Shown: positions 1 through 11,654 of the stretch, piece after piece | Position numbering within the stretch: position 1 is the stretch's first letter | Layout of the letters: every line of letters begins with the position of its first letter | Origin: Castanea sativa | Lineage: Eukaryota; Streptophyta; Magnoliopsida; Fagales; Fagaceae | Length of the DNA stretch: 64,000 nucleotides | Assembly (NCBI RefSeq): GCF_040712315.1 | Contig: NC_134015.1 | Coordinates: forward strand, 49,817,964 to 49,881,963 | Direction of reading: 5' to 3' | Position numbers and translations under genes: made by a program | The notes under the pieces: generated by a model | Databases searched by the model: none | Seen by the model: only the letters and a program-made list of their open reading frames with translations | Told to the model about the DNA's origin: nothing

Positions 1-651
1 CTCTGTAGATGAACTTACAGCAGAAACCTTCTACCGCTTCAGAACCTCTGAACTCTTCAATATATGAACACTATCCTTTTGCACGAATCCTAGAACGTGA
101 CTAACCAATGATGCACAGATCCCAGTACGTGACTAACTTCACCAATTTGAAGAAGATGTTGGCTGTAAAGTTATTCACTTAGTCAATAATGAAGATTAAG
201 AAATACCTGATTACAAAACCCTAAGGCTCACTTTTTCATATGTTCTCTATATATTCTCTTATGTGACGACCTCTAAAATAAGCCTTATATATGTCTAGGA
301 TTATGAGAAAAGAAACCCTACACAAATATTTCAGCATAGGCCGAAAATCAGAACTGGAAATTCTAATTTTGTAAGTCTCAATAGATTCTTGATCTATCGA
401 GATTCTGTTGACCTTCGTTCATTAAATCTCAATAGATATGTTTCTGTCGAAAATCTATTAAGAATCTGTCCAGCTTCTATCCATCTTTGATGAACAGCTT
501 TTCTTTACTTGTTTCTTGGTCCAATCTCCATATTTTTTGAAATACTAAATCCATCATAGATCTACCCAATTACAAGTAAAGTGTATTCTGTTAAAGGATT
601 AGCCAATATACATAACATATGTCTCTAACAAGTTTCACACATGTCCTAACA
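1..651 (-). repeat. LTR of family A (3' LTR of the minus-strand element, truncated by window edge)
   Basis: It matches 4700-5364 along its length, including the shared stretches CTTCTACC...CTTCAGAACC, the ATATATTCTCTTATGTGACG block and the end CATATGTCCTAACA. It carries a run of CTCGATAGAT/ATCTATCGAG-like palindromic motifs (about 375-470). Its start is beyond position 1. Confidence 0.85.
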
Positions 652-2650
652 ATCTCTCCCTTTGGCAATTCGTAACAAAACCACAACAAACAAATGAAGT
701 ATGAAAGAAGTCATAAATCGCTACACTCATAATCACTTGTTGAATACAATAATATCTCATCCTAACACAAAATCTTGAAAAATTTTGCAAGAAAAGAGTT
801 CATGGCATGATAGATTTTGACAACCTGTATTTTTGAAGCACTTTAAACATAACTCATCTAGACATCTTAATGTGAAATAGAAATAAAATATTACATACAT
901 AAAGAAAAATGTGTATAAAGAGAGAAAATAAACAACACATGGAGAAATAGGTTAAGAAGACATATATCACCATACATATATATCAAATATAAGCACAAAA
1001 TATGTAAAAATGGTCATAAGACTGGTGTACAAGAAGCTAAAAAAAACTCCTAAAATAACAATGAGGTAAACACTCCCCCTAACAAGATGAAACACAATTC
1101 CCCCTTACAGAGGCATGTATTTCCCCCCCCCCCCCTAACATGTAAAATCTTAAAAATAAACCACATATTCTCCCAATTTTTATCATGATTGACAAAGGGT
1201 ACAAGAAACTATGAAGCTTCACCCGAGAAACATAAAGATGATTTAAGATGATCAAGGGGGCACAAGGAATCCATATAAATACATGAATGTAATGAAACAA
1301 GATACTATGGATGATAAAATAATAAAAAGATTCAAAACATGTGAAAACCAATATGCAAGAGGATCTTAACATATCGAGAAGCTATCGAGCTGCTTTTGAG
1401 CAGAAGCCAACTTCGGTCGATCGAGAAGCTGTCGAGGATGTATCAACCAGACAGAAAGTTTCTCGATGGATCGAAAAGCTATCAAGCAGCTATCGAGACA
1501 AAGTCTAGAAATCTCGATGGATCGAGATTGCATTAACTTTTGTCAAGACAAGGAGAAAGAGGGTCTTGATAGAAAGCAATTTGTCAAGAAGCTGGCGAGC
1601 TTGATAAAAATAGTTTTTCAAAGAGAGAAAGAAAACACAGATATGAATGCAATCAAGCAAGCAACTCAAACATAGATTCAATTAACATATTAAGCTCTCA
1701 AAACATCTCTCAACATAATTGCAAAGCATTCAAGATCCAAAGCGCGCGCGCACACACACACACTAAACAAGTCTAACCAATTTTGTACTCCTTGTGATGA
1801 CCAAATCTCATTGTACCTGCACATGTATCAAAAGTTGCAAAGGATTTTGTGTGTTGTGTGTGAAAACATCGCAAGATTACATAAGTGTCTCATGTTATGA
1901 CAATTTGAGATATGAGAAAATTAATTTAACTCACACACAATCATAACTGCTTGATGGGGACTATCACCTTCGAGGTACATCTTATAACTCTCACATCTCC
2001 TAGAAACACGCTTGCAACCATGTTTAAAAGCATTTTGATTCTTTTTCCTTTTGATTTTTCTTTGCATATTTTTTTTTCTTTTAAGTATATCATGCATGGG
2101 CATATAAGAGAGAGAGAAGAAATACCCAATTATGTTAAGTTTTAAACATCACAATTTTGCTATGCCGAAGCATACAAATGTTATTACATGATTGGCGGGT
2201 TTTAGTAGTGAGATGGTTATTTATGCATTTCTCTTAGGATTTTTTAGTCCTTCTCGTTAAAAAGAGTGATATGAGTGTTAAGTACAAGAGATTACTTAAT
2301 TTTACTCATCATAAATACGAGCTACAAAGCTTACTTGCTTAATTGTGCATAGAGATGCTCATCTAAGTTACAAAAGATATAAAATTTAGAAAACTTTGTT
2401 TTAATGGCCATTCAAGGTACACAAGTGCCATTGTACACATTACACACACTGTTTTGTATTTTTCTGATTTTTTTTTTCTTTTTTTTTTTGAAAAACAAAA
2501 CAAAATAAAAACTAAACAACCATAAAAAGAACAGATAAACAATATGAAATCATGAAAGAAAGATGCAAATGCATGATTTCAAAAACAAATAAGAAATCAA
2601 GTAAGAAAATCCTACTTTAGATAGAAAGAATCAAAGTAGAGGACCACAGA
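652..2650 (-). other. Non-coding internal region of the family A element
   Basis: No family-level protein match is visible on either strand. The stretch holds a C-homopolymer (about 1123-1134), a cluster of TCGAGAAGCTATCGAG-type repeats (1375-1530), a GCGC/CACA simple repeat (1741-1763) and a T-rich run (2468-2490). In an autonomous Copia element pol would lie between gag and the 3' LTR; here that space is filled by this sequence. Confidence 0.6.
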
Positions 2651-2658
2651 AAAGACAA

Positions 2659-4410
2659 TTAAGTCTTAGGCTCCTTTCTCACCCACACAGCATGAATCTT
2701 TGGCTGTGAAGATGAAAAGGCACGTGTCCCAGTATATCTATTAAAGGATATAGAAGAATTAGATTTCTCCTGAAATTGAGTTAAAATGCTCAAAAATTTT
2801 AATAACTCTCCAAATAAAGGAGTAGTTTTGAGAGAAAACTTATGACCGTTTGGATACTTGCTTTTGATGATACAATTTAAAACAATTAGGACGAACGTGT
2901 ACAAAAAAACACCACAATGGTGACAAACATGAGCAGTTTTAGGATTACAAGACTTCCTAGAGTGAGGTCTATCAAAGGATTTAGAATTAGACAAATCATT
3001 TATGGATTTCATATCTTTATCACCTTTCTTAGATTGGAACACAAAGACAGTTTTTGATCCATGAGCCGGGGAAGAGGAGGGGCCAAAGGAAACATCATAT
3101 CCTAAGCCAGTCTTATCAGAACTATACTTTTTAGCACTCAACACCTCATCAAACTTTGCTCTAGACATCCTCTCCATTTGTGTTCTAGCTAAGCTCAACC
3201 TCGAGATTCTTGACCTTCTCTTCTAATGAGGTGTTCTCCACTATAAGAGTCTCAAATAACCTTGTAGTCTCATCTAGTTTGACTAACAGTTTAACTCTTT
3301 TAGTTTTTATCACATTAAGCTCTTTCTTACAAAGATGAGAAGCCTTTTCAAATTTTATAAATTCAGTGCATAACTTATCATAGGCTTCCTAAAGGGTCAA
3401 CTTCTTGGGTACTTCATCATCAGAAGAATTTTTACTAGCACTCTCCACAATCACCTTATCAATTATGGCTGCAAAAGCCATAAAATGATCACATTCATCC
3501 ACATACTCATCAAAAGAGTCATTCTTTGTATCACTCTAGGTAGCAACCAATCCTTTATCTTTTAACTTCTTGGTCTTTTCCTTCATAAGATAGTTTGGAT
3601 ACTCTATCCTTATTTGACCAAAACTTTTGCACTCATGGCATTGGATGAGGGGTTTCTCATTCTTACCCTTCCTAAAGGATTTAGATTTCCTAGGAGGTTT
3701 ATCCTTATCCTTTTTCCTATATCGAAGAAGCTTGATAATCTCATTAGTTATGAAGGTTAGATCCTCATCGTCATCTTCATCTTCAGAGTCATCAGTCTCT
3801 TCTCTATACCCTTAAAAGCCAAGTTTTTACTCTTTCCACCTTTTCCCATTAAACCTAATCTCATTTCATAAGTTTGAAGGTTCCCTACAAGCTCAGTCAA
3901 AGGAATTTGATCAATGTCATTCACTTCTTCAACGGCAGTGATCTTGGCATGGAATCTTTCAAGTAAGGACCTAAGGATTTTACTAACAATTTTGGATTCT
4001 ACTATAACGTCTCCAAGGTTAAAGGCAGAATTCACAATGTTCTTGAGTTTAGCATATACTCATCAAAGGTCTCATCTTCCTTCATCCTTATTTCTTCAAA
4101 ACTACTAGTGAGTCTTTGAAACTTCACAGTCTTTACTGCCTTGGTACCTTCATAGGTGGTCTTAGGTATGGTTCATGTTTCCTTGACAATTTTTGCGGAT
4201 GATATTTTCTTGAATTTCTCATTGATCACCTCACAAAACAAAGCATTCAAGGCCCTACTGTTGAAATTTGCCGCTTTGATTGTTACTTCATCCCAATCCA
4301 CTGGCACTTCCTTTGGCTTAATCCAGCCAACTTCAACAGCTTGCCATACTTGTTCACCTAAAGCCTGCAAAAAAAAAATTTCATACGAACTTTTCAGTAC
4401 GCATAATTAG
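2659..4410 (-). pseudogene. Copia gag (UBN2-type) pseudogene with degenerate zinc knuckle
   Basis: On the minus strand the N-terminal piece (4370-4173) reads ALGEQVWQAVEVGW, DWDE and NFNSRALNALF. The next piece (4035-3757) reads ILRSLLERFHAKITAVEE and LVGNLQTYEMRL. Both are typical of plant Copia gag proteins of the UBN2 group. A CCHC-knuckle-like CHECKSFG sequence near 3610-3640 has lost its His and last Cys. The C-terminal piece (3198-2659) contains CHHCG and a Lys/Ser-rich stretch. Frame changes and stops (for example between 4150 and 4035, and around 3790 and 3390) break the reading frame. Gag would form the particle that packages element RNA; this copy cannot make a complete one. Confidence 0.75.
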
Positions 4411-4510
4411 TGTCATCAAATAAAGAAGGAATCAAAAGAGATTATTCACAATCCATGACAGTGGGGGGCAAGGATCACATTTAGGAAATTAATCCAATCA
4501 GAGTGTACCT

Positions 4511-4522
4511 ACTCTAATACCA
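4511..4522 (-). other. Primer binding site of family A element
   Basis: On the minus strand this reads TGGTATTAGAGT, two bases beyond the LTR end. It resembles the TGGTATCAGAGC sequence complementary to the 3' end of plant initiator tRNA-Met, the usual Copia primer. One transition separates it from that sequence. Confidence 0.7.
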
Positions 4523-4524
4523 CT

Positions 4525-5364
4525 TGTTGGGAAATTTAGACCCCGGTTGATATAATTAACAAGTTTTAAACCCAAGTTGTTAATTAGATTTATAATGAAT
4601 AAACCTTGTTAAAACACACTAACATCTGGGAGGAAACCTTTCCAAAAAGCAATCCACTTTAGTAAAGAGAAGTTTTAGGTCTAGTACAAAATCTTTGTCC
4701 TTAGACCCTACAATCCTCATAAATGATTTATAGCAGAAACCTTCTACCACTTCAGAACCTTTAAACTCTTCAATATATGAACGTCACCTTTTTGCACGAA
4801 TCCTAGTACGTGTCTATCCAATGAAGTACGGATCCTAGTATGTGAAGATCAAGAAGTACTTGGTTACAAAACCCTAAGGCGCAAAAGACGCAGTAACTTC
4901 TTACAGAAAGAATAAGGCACTCTGTCACTTTTTCATATGTTCTCTATATATTCTCTTATGTGACGGCCTCTAAAATAAGTCTTATATATGTTTAGAGTTG
5001 TGAGAAAAGAAAACCTACACAAATATTTTAGAATGGGCTGAAAATTAGATTTGGAATTTCTGATTTCATAAGTCTCGATAGATTCTCAATTTGTCGAGAT
5101 TTTGTTGAGCTTCATTCATTAAATCTCAATAGATATGTTACTGTTGAGAATCTGTCTAGTTTCTATCCGACTTTAATGAACAGCTTTTCTTCATTTGTTT
5201 TTTGGTCTAATCTTCACGGCTTTAATACTTAGCTTGAACAACATGTTTTCTAAAGTACTAAACCAATCCTAGATCTACCCAATTACAAGTAAAGTGTTTT
5301 TTGTCAAATGATTAGCCAATATACATAACATATGTCTTTAACAAGTTTCCCATATGTCCTAACA
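4525..5364 (-). repeat. LTR of family A (5' LTR), 840 bp
   Basis: It begins TGTTGGGAAATTT and ends GTCCTAACA on the plus strand, giving the TG...CA ends expected of an LTR. Its body aligns with 1-651 and, more distantly, with 11932-12902. The base run CATTC follows directly at 5365. The same bases occur at the matching point of the outer element's intact LTR (about 14818-14822), which fits a 5-bp target duplication. Confidence 0.85.
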
Positions 5365-6072
5365 CATTCTCATACCCTACTATAAATACCCTTATACCCA
5401 CGAAATGTTGAGAGTTTTCAGAGAGAATTTTGAGAGAGAAACCCTAGAGAGAAACAAGATTGACTTATCCACAATCTTACACCTTTGATTCTCAAATTCC
5501 TCTACTCTCATCCTCTCCATTGACATATCCTTGAAAGGTTTATTAGCCAAATCCTTATCTCACCATACCTATATTTGTGAGGAGGTTATTTGGTGTTTGG
5601 GAACCAGTTCAGAGATGACCAATTTATTTGGTTGATGCAATGAGCTTCTTACGGGATCCGGAAAGCTAAAGATGACACAGCTAGGCTTAACATTGTTAGA
5701 GCAAGAAACTTGGAGGGCTTAGGTACATTAGGTAGATTAGGTCTATTACTATTTATGTATCCCAACTTTATTCTTTAGTGGATCATTTCACCACTTGGAG
5801 GGCAGTGAATAGGTTTTTCGCCAAGTTCTTCGATTTCCTCTTCAATAACACGTGCCAGTGTTATCTTTGTGTTTGCATCTCTCTAACCCTTACTCTTGCC
5901 TTTTAATTGCTGCTGTGTTGTGATTAATTATGGTTTAGAGTTGTTTATTTATTTGGGTATTGCTTGTACTTATCATTCTGCACATCTATTGTTTGAGTAT
6001 AAGCTTGTGTTGGTTTTTTTCAAATTGGGGGCCTAAACATTCCCTAGTGTTTTTCATACTAAGTGAACTTTA
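5365..6072 (+). repeat. 5' LTR of family B, 3' portion only
   Basis: It aligns closely with 14823-15539: both contain CTACTATAAATAC (a plausible TATA box), CCCTAGAGA, GTTTGGGAA, CAGTTCAGAGATGACC and the end ACTAAGTGA. The part upstream of CATTC is separated from it by the family A insertion. A short open frame inside the LTR (15047-15244 in the intact copy) is broken here and is unlikely to be a gene. Confidence 0.85.
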
Positions 6073-6073
6073 A

Positions 6074-6085
6074 ATTGGTATCAGA
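6074..6085 (+). other. Primer binding site of family B
   Basis: TTGGTATCAGAA begins one or two bases after the LTR end. It matches the start of the usual plant tRNA-Met primer complement (TGGTATCAGAGC) and then diverges. Confidence 0.75.
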
Positions 6086-6154
6086 ACGGGTAACTTTGTT
6101 GGATTTCTATATCCTAAGTGTGATCCTAGACCCTTTGTAACTATAGATGAAGCT

Positions 6155-9100
6155 ATGGAAAAGGCTATGTTGAATTGCGGTTCAAATGTTTGTGATAATG
6201 ACTCTATGAGTTTCTTTCAAGATTGTTCTAACAATGAACTCCTAGAGTTATTAAAAACAAAGAAACATGCTAGAATGTTTTTTCATATGCTAAAGTATCT
6301 TGATCACAAAAACCATGTCTTACACAATAGTCTATGTGAGTCAAATTCATTGATTGAGAAGTATAAAAGAAGAAATAGAATATTTTGTGACATGGTTGAT
6401 CATCTTAAAAAGAGAATTCAATCTAATAAAAGAATAGAGAGTGAAGATGATTTTCTTTTTAAAGGTCAAGAGTGCTTATCCCATGCTTACTTCGTTTGTG
6501 CACACCTCTTTGAAAGTGTTCAACTCTTGTTTATGGTATCTTGATAGTGGATGTTCTCGCCATATGACACGAGATAAATCACTGCTTAAGTCTCTCAAAG
6601 AGAAGGTTGGTGACTTTGTGACATTTGGGGATGGAAGTCATGCTCAAGTTCTTGGCAAATGGACTATGGAGATACCGGGGCTTCCTATTTTGAAAGATGT
6701 TCTATATGTCAAAGGGCTTAAGGTGAATCTCTCGAATATGTGATGAGGACTTTCTTTTTCAATTCTCAAAGAAAGGGTGTGTGATCATCAATGAAGTAGG
6801 GATTCAAGTTTTGGAGGGATATAGGACTACTGACAATTGCTATGGAGTAGTTCCTACACCAAATATCTCTTGTAGGAGTGCCCGAGTCGACGTGTTGGAA
6901 CTTTGGCATCAAAGATTTGGCCATGCAAACTTCAAACGAGTGGCGAAAGTGTCCAAACTTGAAGCTGTTGTGTGGCTCCCAAAATTTGGAAAGGTGGAGA
7001 AGACCATTTGTGGTGCTTGTCAAATAGGGAAACAAACAAAGTCGAATCATCAAAAGGTGAATGTGATCTCGACACCACGTTGTCTAGAGCTTCTCCATGT
7101 CGATTTAATGGGGCCCATAAGAACTGAAAGTCTAGGAGGAAAACAGTATATTATGGTCATTGTCAATGATTTCTCAAGATACACTTGGGTGGAATTTCTT
7201 AGAGAAAAATCAGAAGCATGTGAGAAGATGGAGAATCTTTGCAAGAGGCTTCAAAACGAGAAGGGATGTACCAATTGTCAAGATAAGAAGTGATCGTGGC
7301 AAAGAGTTTGAGAATGCTAAATTTTGAGTATTTTTGCAAAAAGAATGGGATCAAGAAATAATTTTTAGCTTCTAAAACTCCTCAACAAAATGGGGTGGTG
7401 GAAAAAAGTACCAGGTGATTCAAGAAATGGCAAGAGTTATGTTGCTCAACAAAAAAATCCCTCAAAAATTTTGGGGAGAAGCCATGAAGACCTCGTGTCA
7501 CATTGGCAATAGAATATTTTTCCAAGCGAGAACAAAAAAGACCGCATATGAAATTTGGAATGGGAAAAAGCCAAAGGTGAAATACTTCCTTGTTTTTGGG
7601 AGTAAATGTTACATTCTAAATGATCGGGAGAATCTTGAAAAATTTGATGCAATAAGTGATGAAGATGTCTTTCTTGGATACTCAACTAGTAGCCGAGCAT
7701 ATAGAGTCTTCAACAAGAGAACAAAGATGGTGATGGAGTCCATCAATGTGGTGATTGATGATGCCATAACAAAAGTAGCTATTGATGATAGTGGAGAAGG
7801 ACCAAGCTCCAAAGAAACCACCATTGAAGTTGAACCCTAAGATGTTGAAATGGAAGAACGTTCACCGGAAAAAGATTCTAATCCCATGAATTCTAGAATG
7901 GCGATAAGATCAATGTCTAGATCATCAAGTCCTCTCACTCCTCCGGAAGTTCATCTTCCTATCTCCCGAAATGATGAAGTGTCCACCTCAAAGAAGCCAT
8001 CTTCAAGAGTGGTTAAAAATCATCCGAAAAGTAACATTATTGTGTCTCTTGATGAATGTCTTCGTCTTAGGAAGGGAAGCACACTTTTTACAAACCATGT
8101 AACTTATAATTGCTACCTTGCTCAATTTGAGCCAAAAAGGGTAGAGGAAGCCCTTCAAGATGAGAATTAGGTGGATTCAATGCATGAAGAGTTGAATCAA
8201 TTCGTGAGGAATGATGTATAGGAACTTGTTCCAAGACCCAATGACGCACATGTTATCGGCACCAAATGGATCTTCAAAAATAAGACCGATGAGGACAGTT
8301 AGATAATAAGAAATAAGTCTTAGCTGGTGGCTCAAGGTTACACTCAAGTAGAAGGAGTAGTGAGTAGACTTTGATGAATCCTTTGCTCCCATAGCCAGAC
8401 TTGAGTCTATTTGTATTCTTTTGTCGATCGCATGTACAATGGATTTCAAACTCTACCAAATGGATGTGAAATGTGCCTTTCTCAATGGGTACCTTAATCA
8501 AGAAGTCTTTGTTGAACAATCCAAAGGCTTCCAAGATCCTCACTTCCCGGATCATGTTTTGAGATTGAAAAAGGCATTCTATGGCTGAAACAAGCACCTA
8601 GAGCATGGTACGATCAGCTCATGAATTACCTTTTGGATAGAGATTTAAGAAAGGATAAGCCGACCGAACCTTATTTGTAAAGAAGGATGAGAACAACCTT
8701 TTTGTAGCTCAAGTGTATGTTGATGACATAGGGTTTGGAGCCACCATAGACACCATTGCTATAGAGTATTCTGAAGAAATGAAGAAAGAATTTGAAATGA
8801 GTATGGTGGGGGAACTTACATATTTCTTGGGTCTTTAAGGGAAACAAAGGAAGGATGATATATTCATCTCTCAAGAAAAATATGCTCGAAATCTTGTCAA
8901 AAAATTTGGACTAGACTTCAAAAAGCATGCCTCCACTCCCATGAGCTCATCCACTAAGCTTAGTATTGATTCTTCCGAGGTAGAAGTGAATCCAACTTTA
9001 TATAGGAGCATCATTGGAAGTCTTCTATATCTCACAGCAAGCAGGCCAGACATTGCATTTAGTGTGGGAGTTTGTGCTCGTTATCAAGCAACCCTGAAGG

Positions 9101-9525
9101 AATCTCACTTGACAGTTGTGAAGAGAATCATACATTATATTAATGGCACTCTTGAGTATGGTCTATGGTACTCAAAAGACTCCAATGATTGTCTAGCCGG
9201 TTATTCGGATGCGGATTGGGCGGGAAGTGTTGATGACCGAAAGAGCACTTCAGGCGGATGTTTCTATCATGGAAACAATCTTATATCATGGATAAGCAAG
9301 AAATAGAACTCGGTGTTTCTATCTACAGCTGAAGCCGAGTATATAGCTGCTGGAAGTTGTTGTACTCAACTTCTTTGGATGAAGAAACTTCTTTGTGACT
9401 ATAAAATCGTTTGTCTTGAACTCATCCACACGGACAACCAAAAGGCTGACATCTTCACCAAACCTCTTGATGGTCTAAGGTTCGAATCGCTCCGTAAGAA
9501 CATTAGTGGCAGTATCATTCCTTGA
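6155..9525 (+). pseudogene. Copia pol polyprotein pseudogene (protease, integrase, RT, RNase H)
   Basis: An open frame without a clear gag match (6155-6544) is followed by the aspartic protease core (6540-6743; LDSGCSRHMT, with the catalytic D-S-G). Next comes the GAG-pre-integrase and integrase start (6781-7293; LWHQRFGHA, C-X2-C knuckle CGACQIGK, LLHVDLMGP, then VNDFSRYTWVEFL). The integrase end (7375-7840) includes PQQNGVVEK and LGYS. Decayed reverse transcriptase follows (8160-8900; TKWIFKNK, YQMDVKCAFLNG, VYVDD), then RNase H (8941-9525; ADWAGS, STAEAEYIA, HTDNQKADIFTK). There are stops at about 7292, 8168 and 9304 and frame changes near 6740, 7290 and 8590. It would copy and integrate element DNA if intact; it is not. 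Confidence 0.85.
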
Positions 9526-11654
9526 ATCTCATGTGTGTTGTGTGTTTTACATATCTATCTTGATTTGGTCTCATTTGAGTAAAGCACACGCTACTTTGAT
9601 GGTAACACTACTTTGATGGTAATATGTTCTCATGTTTTTACTATTTTCGCTAATTTTAAAGTTTTGAATGTTTGTTTCTTTTTGATCAATCTTTACTTAC
9701 TTTGTGTCAAAAATTCAAAAACACATAAAGACTAGAAAATCCAAAAAAGTTTAATCGGCATTATTGTGTTTAGTCACACGCATGTTTAGCCTTATAGCTC
9801 TATACAAATGGCTTTGTGCATTTACGAACTTAGCTTGTTCTTTATGCACTCATATCATTATGGGAAAAATCTTGACATCTATGTGATTGTTGTAAATAGA
9901 TCGTCAACCTTGTCATAAATGATAAGCCAATAGTTTTGTTGATCTTGAAACATGCATAGACTTGTATCTATATATCTTTCCACTCATTTATGTTTTTGCT
10001 CTATAGCTCAACAAATGTCAAATCTCGAAAAGAGATAATGAGTCGCAAAAACCATCGCACATACTAGTATTTGACTAGAAAAAAAGGAAAGCGACTTATA
10101 TTAAAATGTAAGGTGCTCAAAAAGCCAAAGACTTGTTCATCATTTTGAAATATCAAAAATTTTAGACATCGATCTCAAAATGAGATGTATTGAACTGTAA
10201 GAAGCCAAATGAAAAGCTTCATAGTAATCTAATCAAGTTTATGTGGGAGGTCATATATGTTAATTTCTATAATTGAGATCGATTGCTTTACTTAGTGCTA
10301 ATTGTGTATGTCTTGGTTGAATTGATCATTGAAGCTTCATGTTAGATTAAGGACTATCTCACATTTGGCACCAACCCACATCACACATGCCTATGATCAA
10401 TGAATATTTTATTCATTTGTGTGATTGTACTTGATTAATATGTTGTACTTATTCAATCATATGTTGATCAAACACAAAAATATTTTTGAGTATTTTAGTT
10501 GTTTTTGGAAAGTATTTTTGTTTTGAAGATTTTCAAAAAATCCAAAAAATTTTACAACTCTATTTTGGCGACTCACTCGCGGATCATGCCAGTCGCGAGG
10601 CCCCAGTCACGAGCTTACTCAGAAACTTTTGCAACTCTCTAGCGAGTGAGTCCCCCAATCGTGAAAAACACTCAGAAAATTTTTCAAAATTTGTGGATTT
10701 TGGTCTATTTCGCGACTCATTTACGCGACTATGTCGTGAGTGTAAGCTCTAGTCACGAAAAGGACTTAGACAAAATTTTCAAAATTTTGTTCAAGGAATT
10801 TTGGCGACTCGTTTTCGTGACTTGCTCGCGGGTCATTTGAGTCACAAAAATCGCGTATTTTGCACAAATATGGTTAAATTTCAGACAATTTTCAAAAACT
10901 TTTCAGCTTCCCTCACATCACATGCATAGCCCTTTGTCTTCTCCGCCTCTCCCTTTCCCAAAACTGCCATTTTTTCTCACAAAATCTCAATTTTCCTCTT
11001 CAATCCTTCATCAATCTTCAAGAAAATGTATGAGTTTTTTCTTATTTTCACTGTATTTCAAGTTTTTAGCCCTAGTTTTCTTAGATTTTGTGTATATGTT
11101 AAGATGGTGAGATATGGTTGTTGAATATGGTTTTTGTTGATGTTTTGTTGAGTATGATATATGGGTTTTGTTCCTTTTGTTAGTATAATGTTTTTTATAC
11201 ATGTTTTCATGTGTGTTCTTCATTTTTATGCATTGTAATATGGTTTGTGTTGTGTTGTGCATACCATGTTCATGATAAAATGTCTTTTAGATTTTTTTTG
11301 TGTATTTTTGGTCTCCATTGAGTACAAAAATTGTGGGGATAATCATGTTTCTTTGATTTTGAAACATCGAATGATTATGTGTTTTCACACTTTGCCCTAA
11401 TTTGCACACTTTTGCATATGATACGCGCACGCACACACACTTTGACATGTTGAGTGGATAATGCCAATGAATCTATCATTATGTGATGTTCAGCATCTTC
11501 ACATATCCTCTTTTTTTTTTAATTACTCTTTAAATTCCAATTTTTAGGGTTTTAATTCAAAGTTTATGTTTTGGTACTAACTTGTTGCTAATCAAATGTG
11601 TAGCCATTTGTTTTTTTCATCTTGCTCTTTGTATTACATGATCTTTGCTTGAAG
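9526..11654 (+). other. Untranslated 3' region of family B downstream of pol
   Basis: No coding match. From 10565 to 10850 short GCGACT/GTCGCGA motifs recur about ten times, similar to motifs near 14630-14790 just inside the 3' LTR. The rest is AT-rich with T runs. Confidence 0.5.

Larger units (their letters stand above)
1..5364 (-). mobile_element. Copia-type gag-only LTR retrotransposon (family A), left end outside window
   Basis: Two copies of the same LTR (1-651, cut by the window edge, and 4525-5364) flank an internal region read on the minus strand. Next to the right LTR is a minus-strand primer binding site (4511-4522), and next to the left LTR is a purine tract (minus strand of about 652-672), so the order is 5' LTR right, 3' LTR left. 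The only recognisable coding remnant is gag. I see no protease, integrase, reverse transcriptase or RNase H, so this is probably a non-autonomous element moved by enzymes made elsewhere (inference). It lies inside the 5' LTR of the + strand Copia element described below. Confidence 0.8.

Noticed and set aside
1123..1134. C-homopolymer next to CCCCCT repeats as a telomere-like or G-quadruplex site
   Set aside because: A single short homopolymer without the spaced G-run pattern; a short-array error or polymorphism is likelier.
5600..5775. ORF repeated in both family B LTRs as an LTR-encoded protein
   Set aside because: The 65-codon frame in the 3' LTR (15047-15244) is interrupted in the 5' copy and matches no family.
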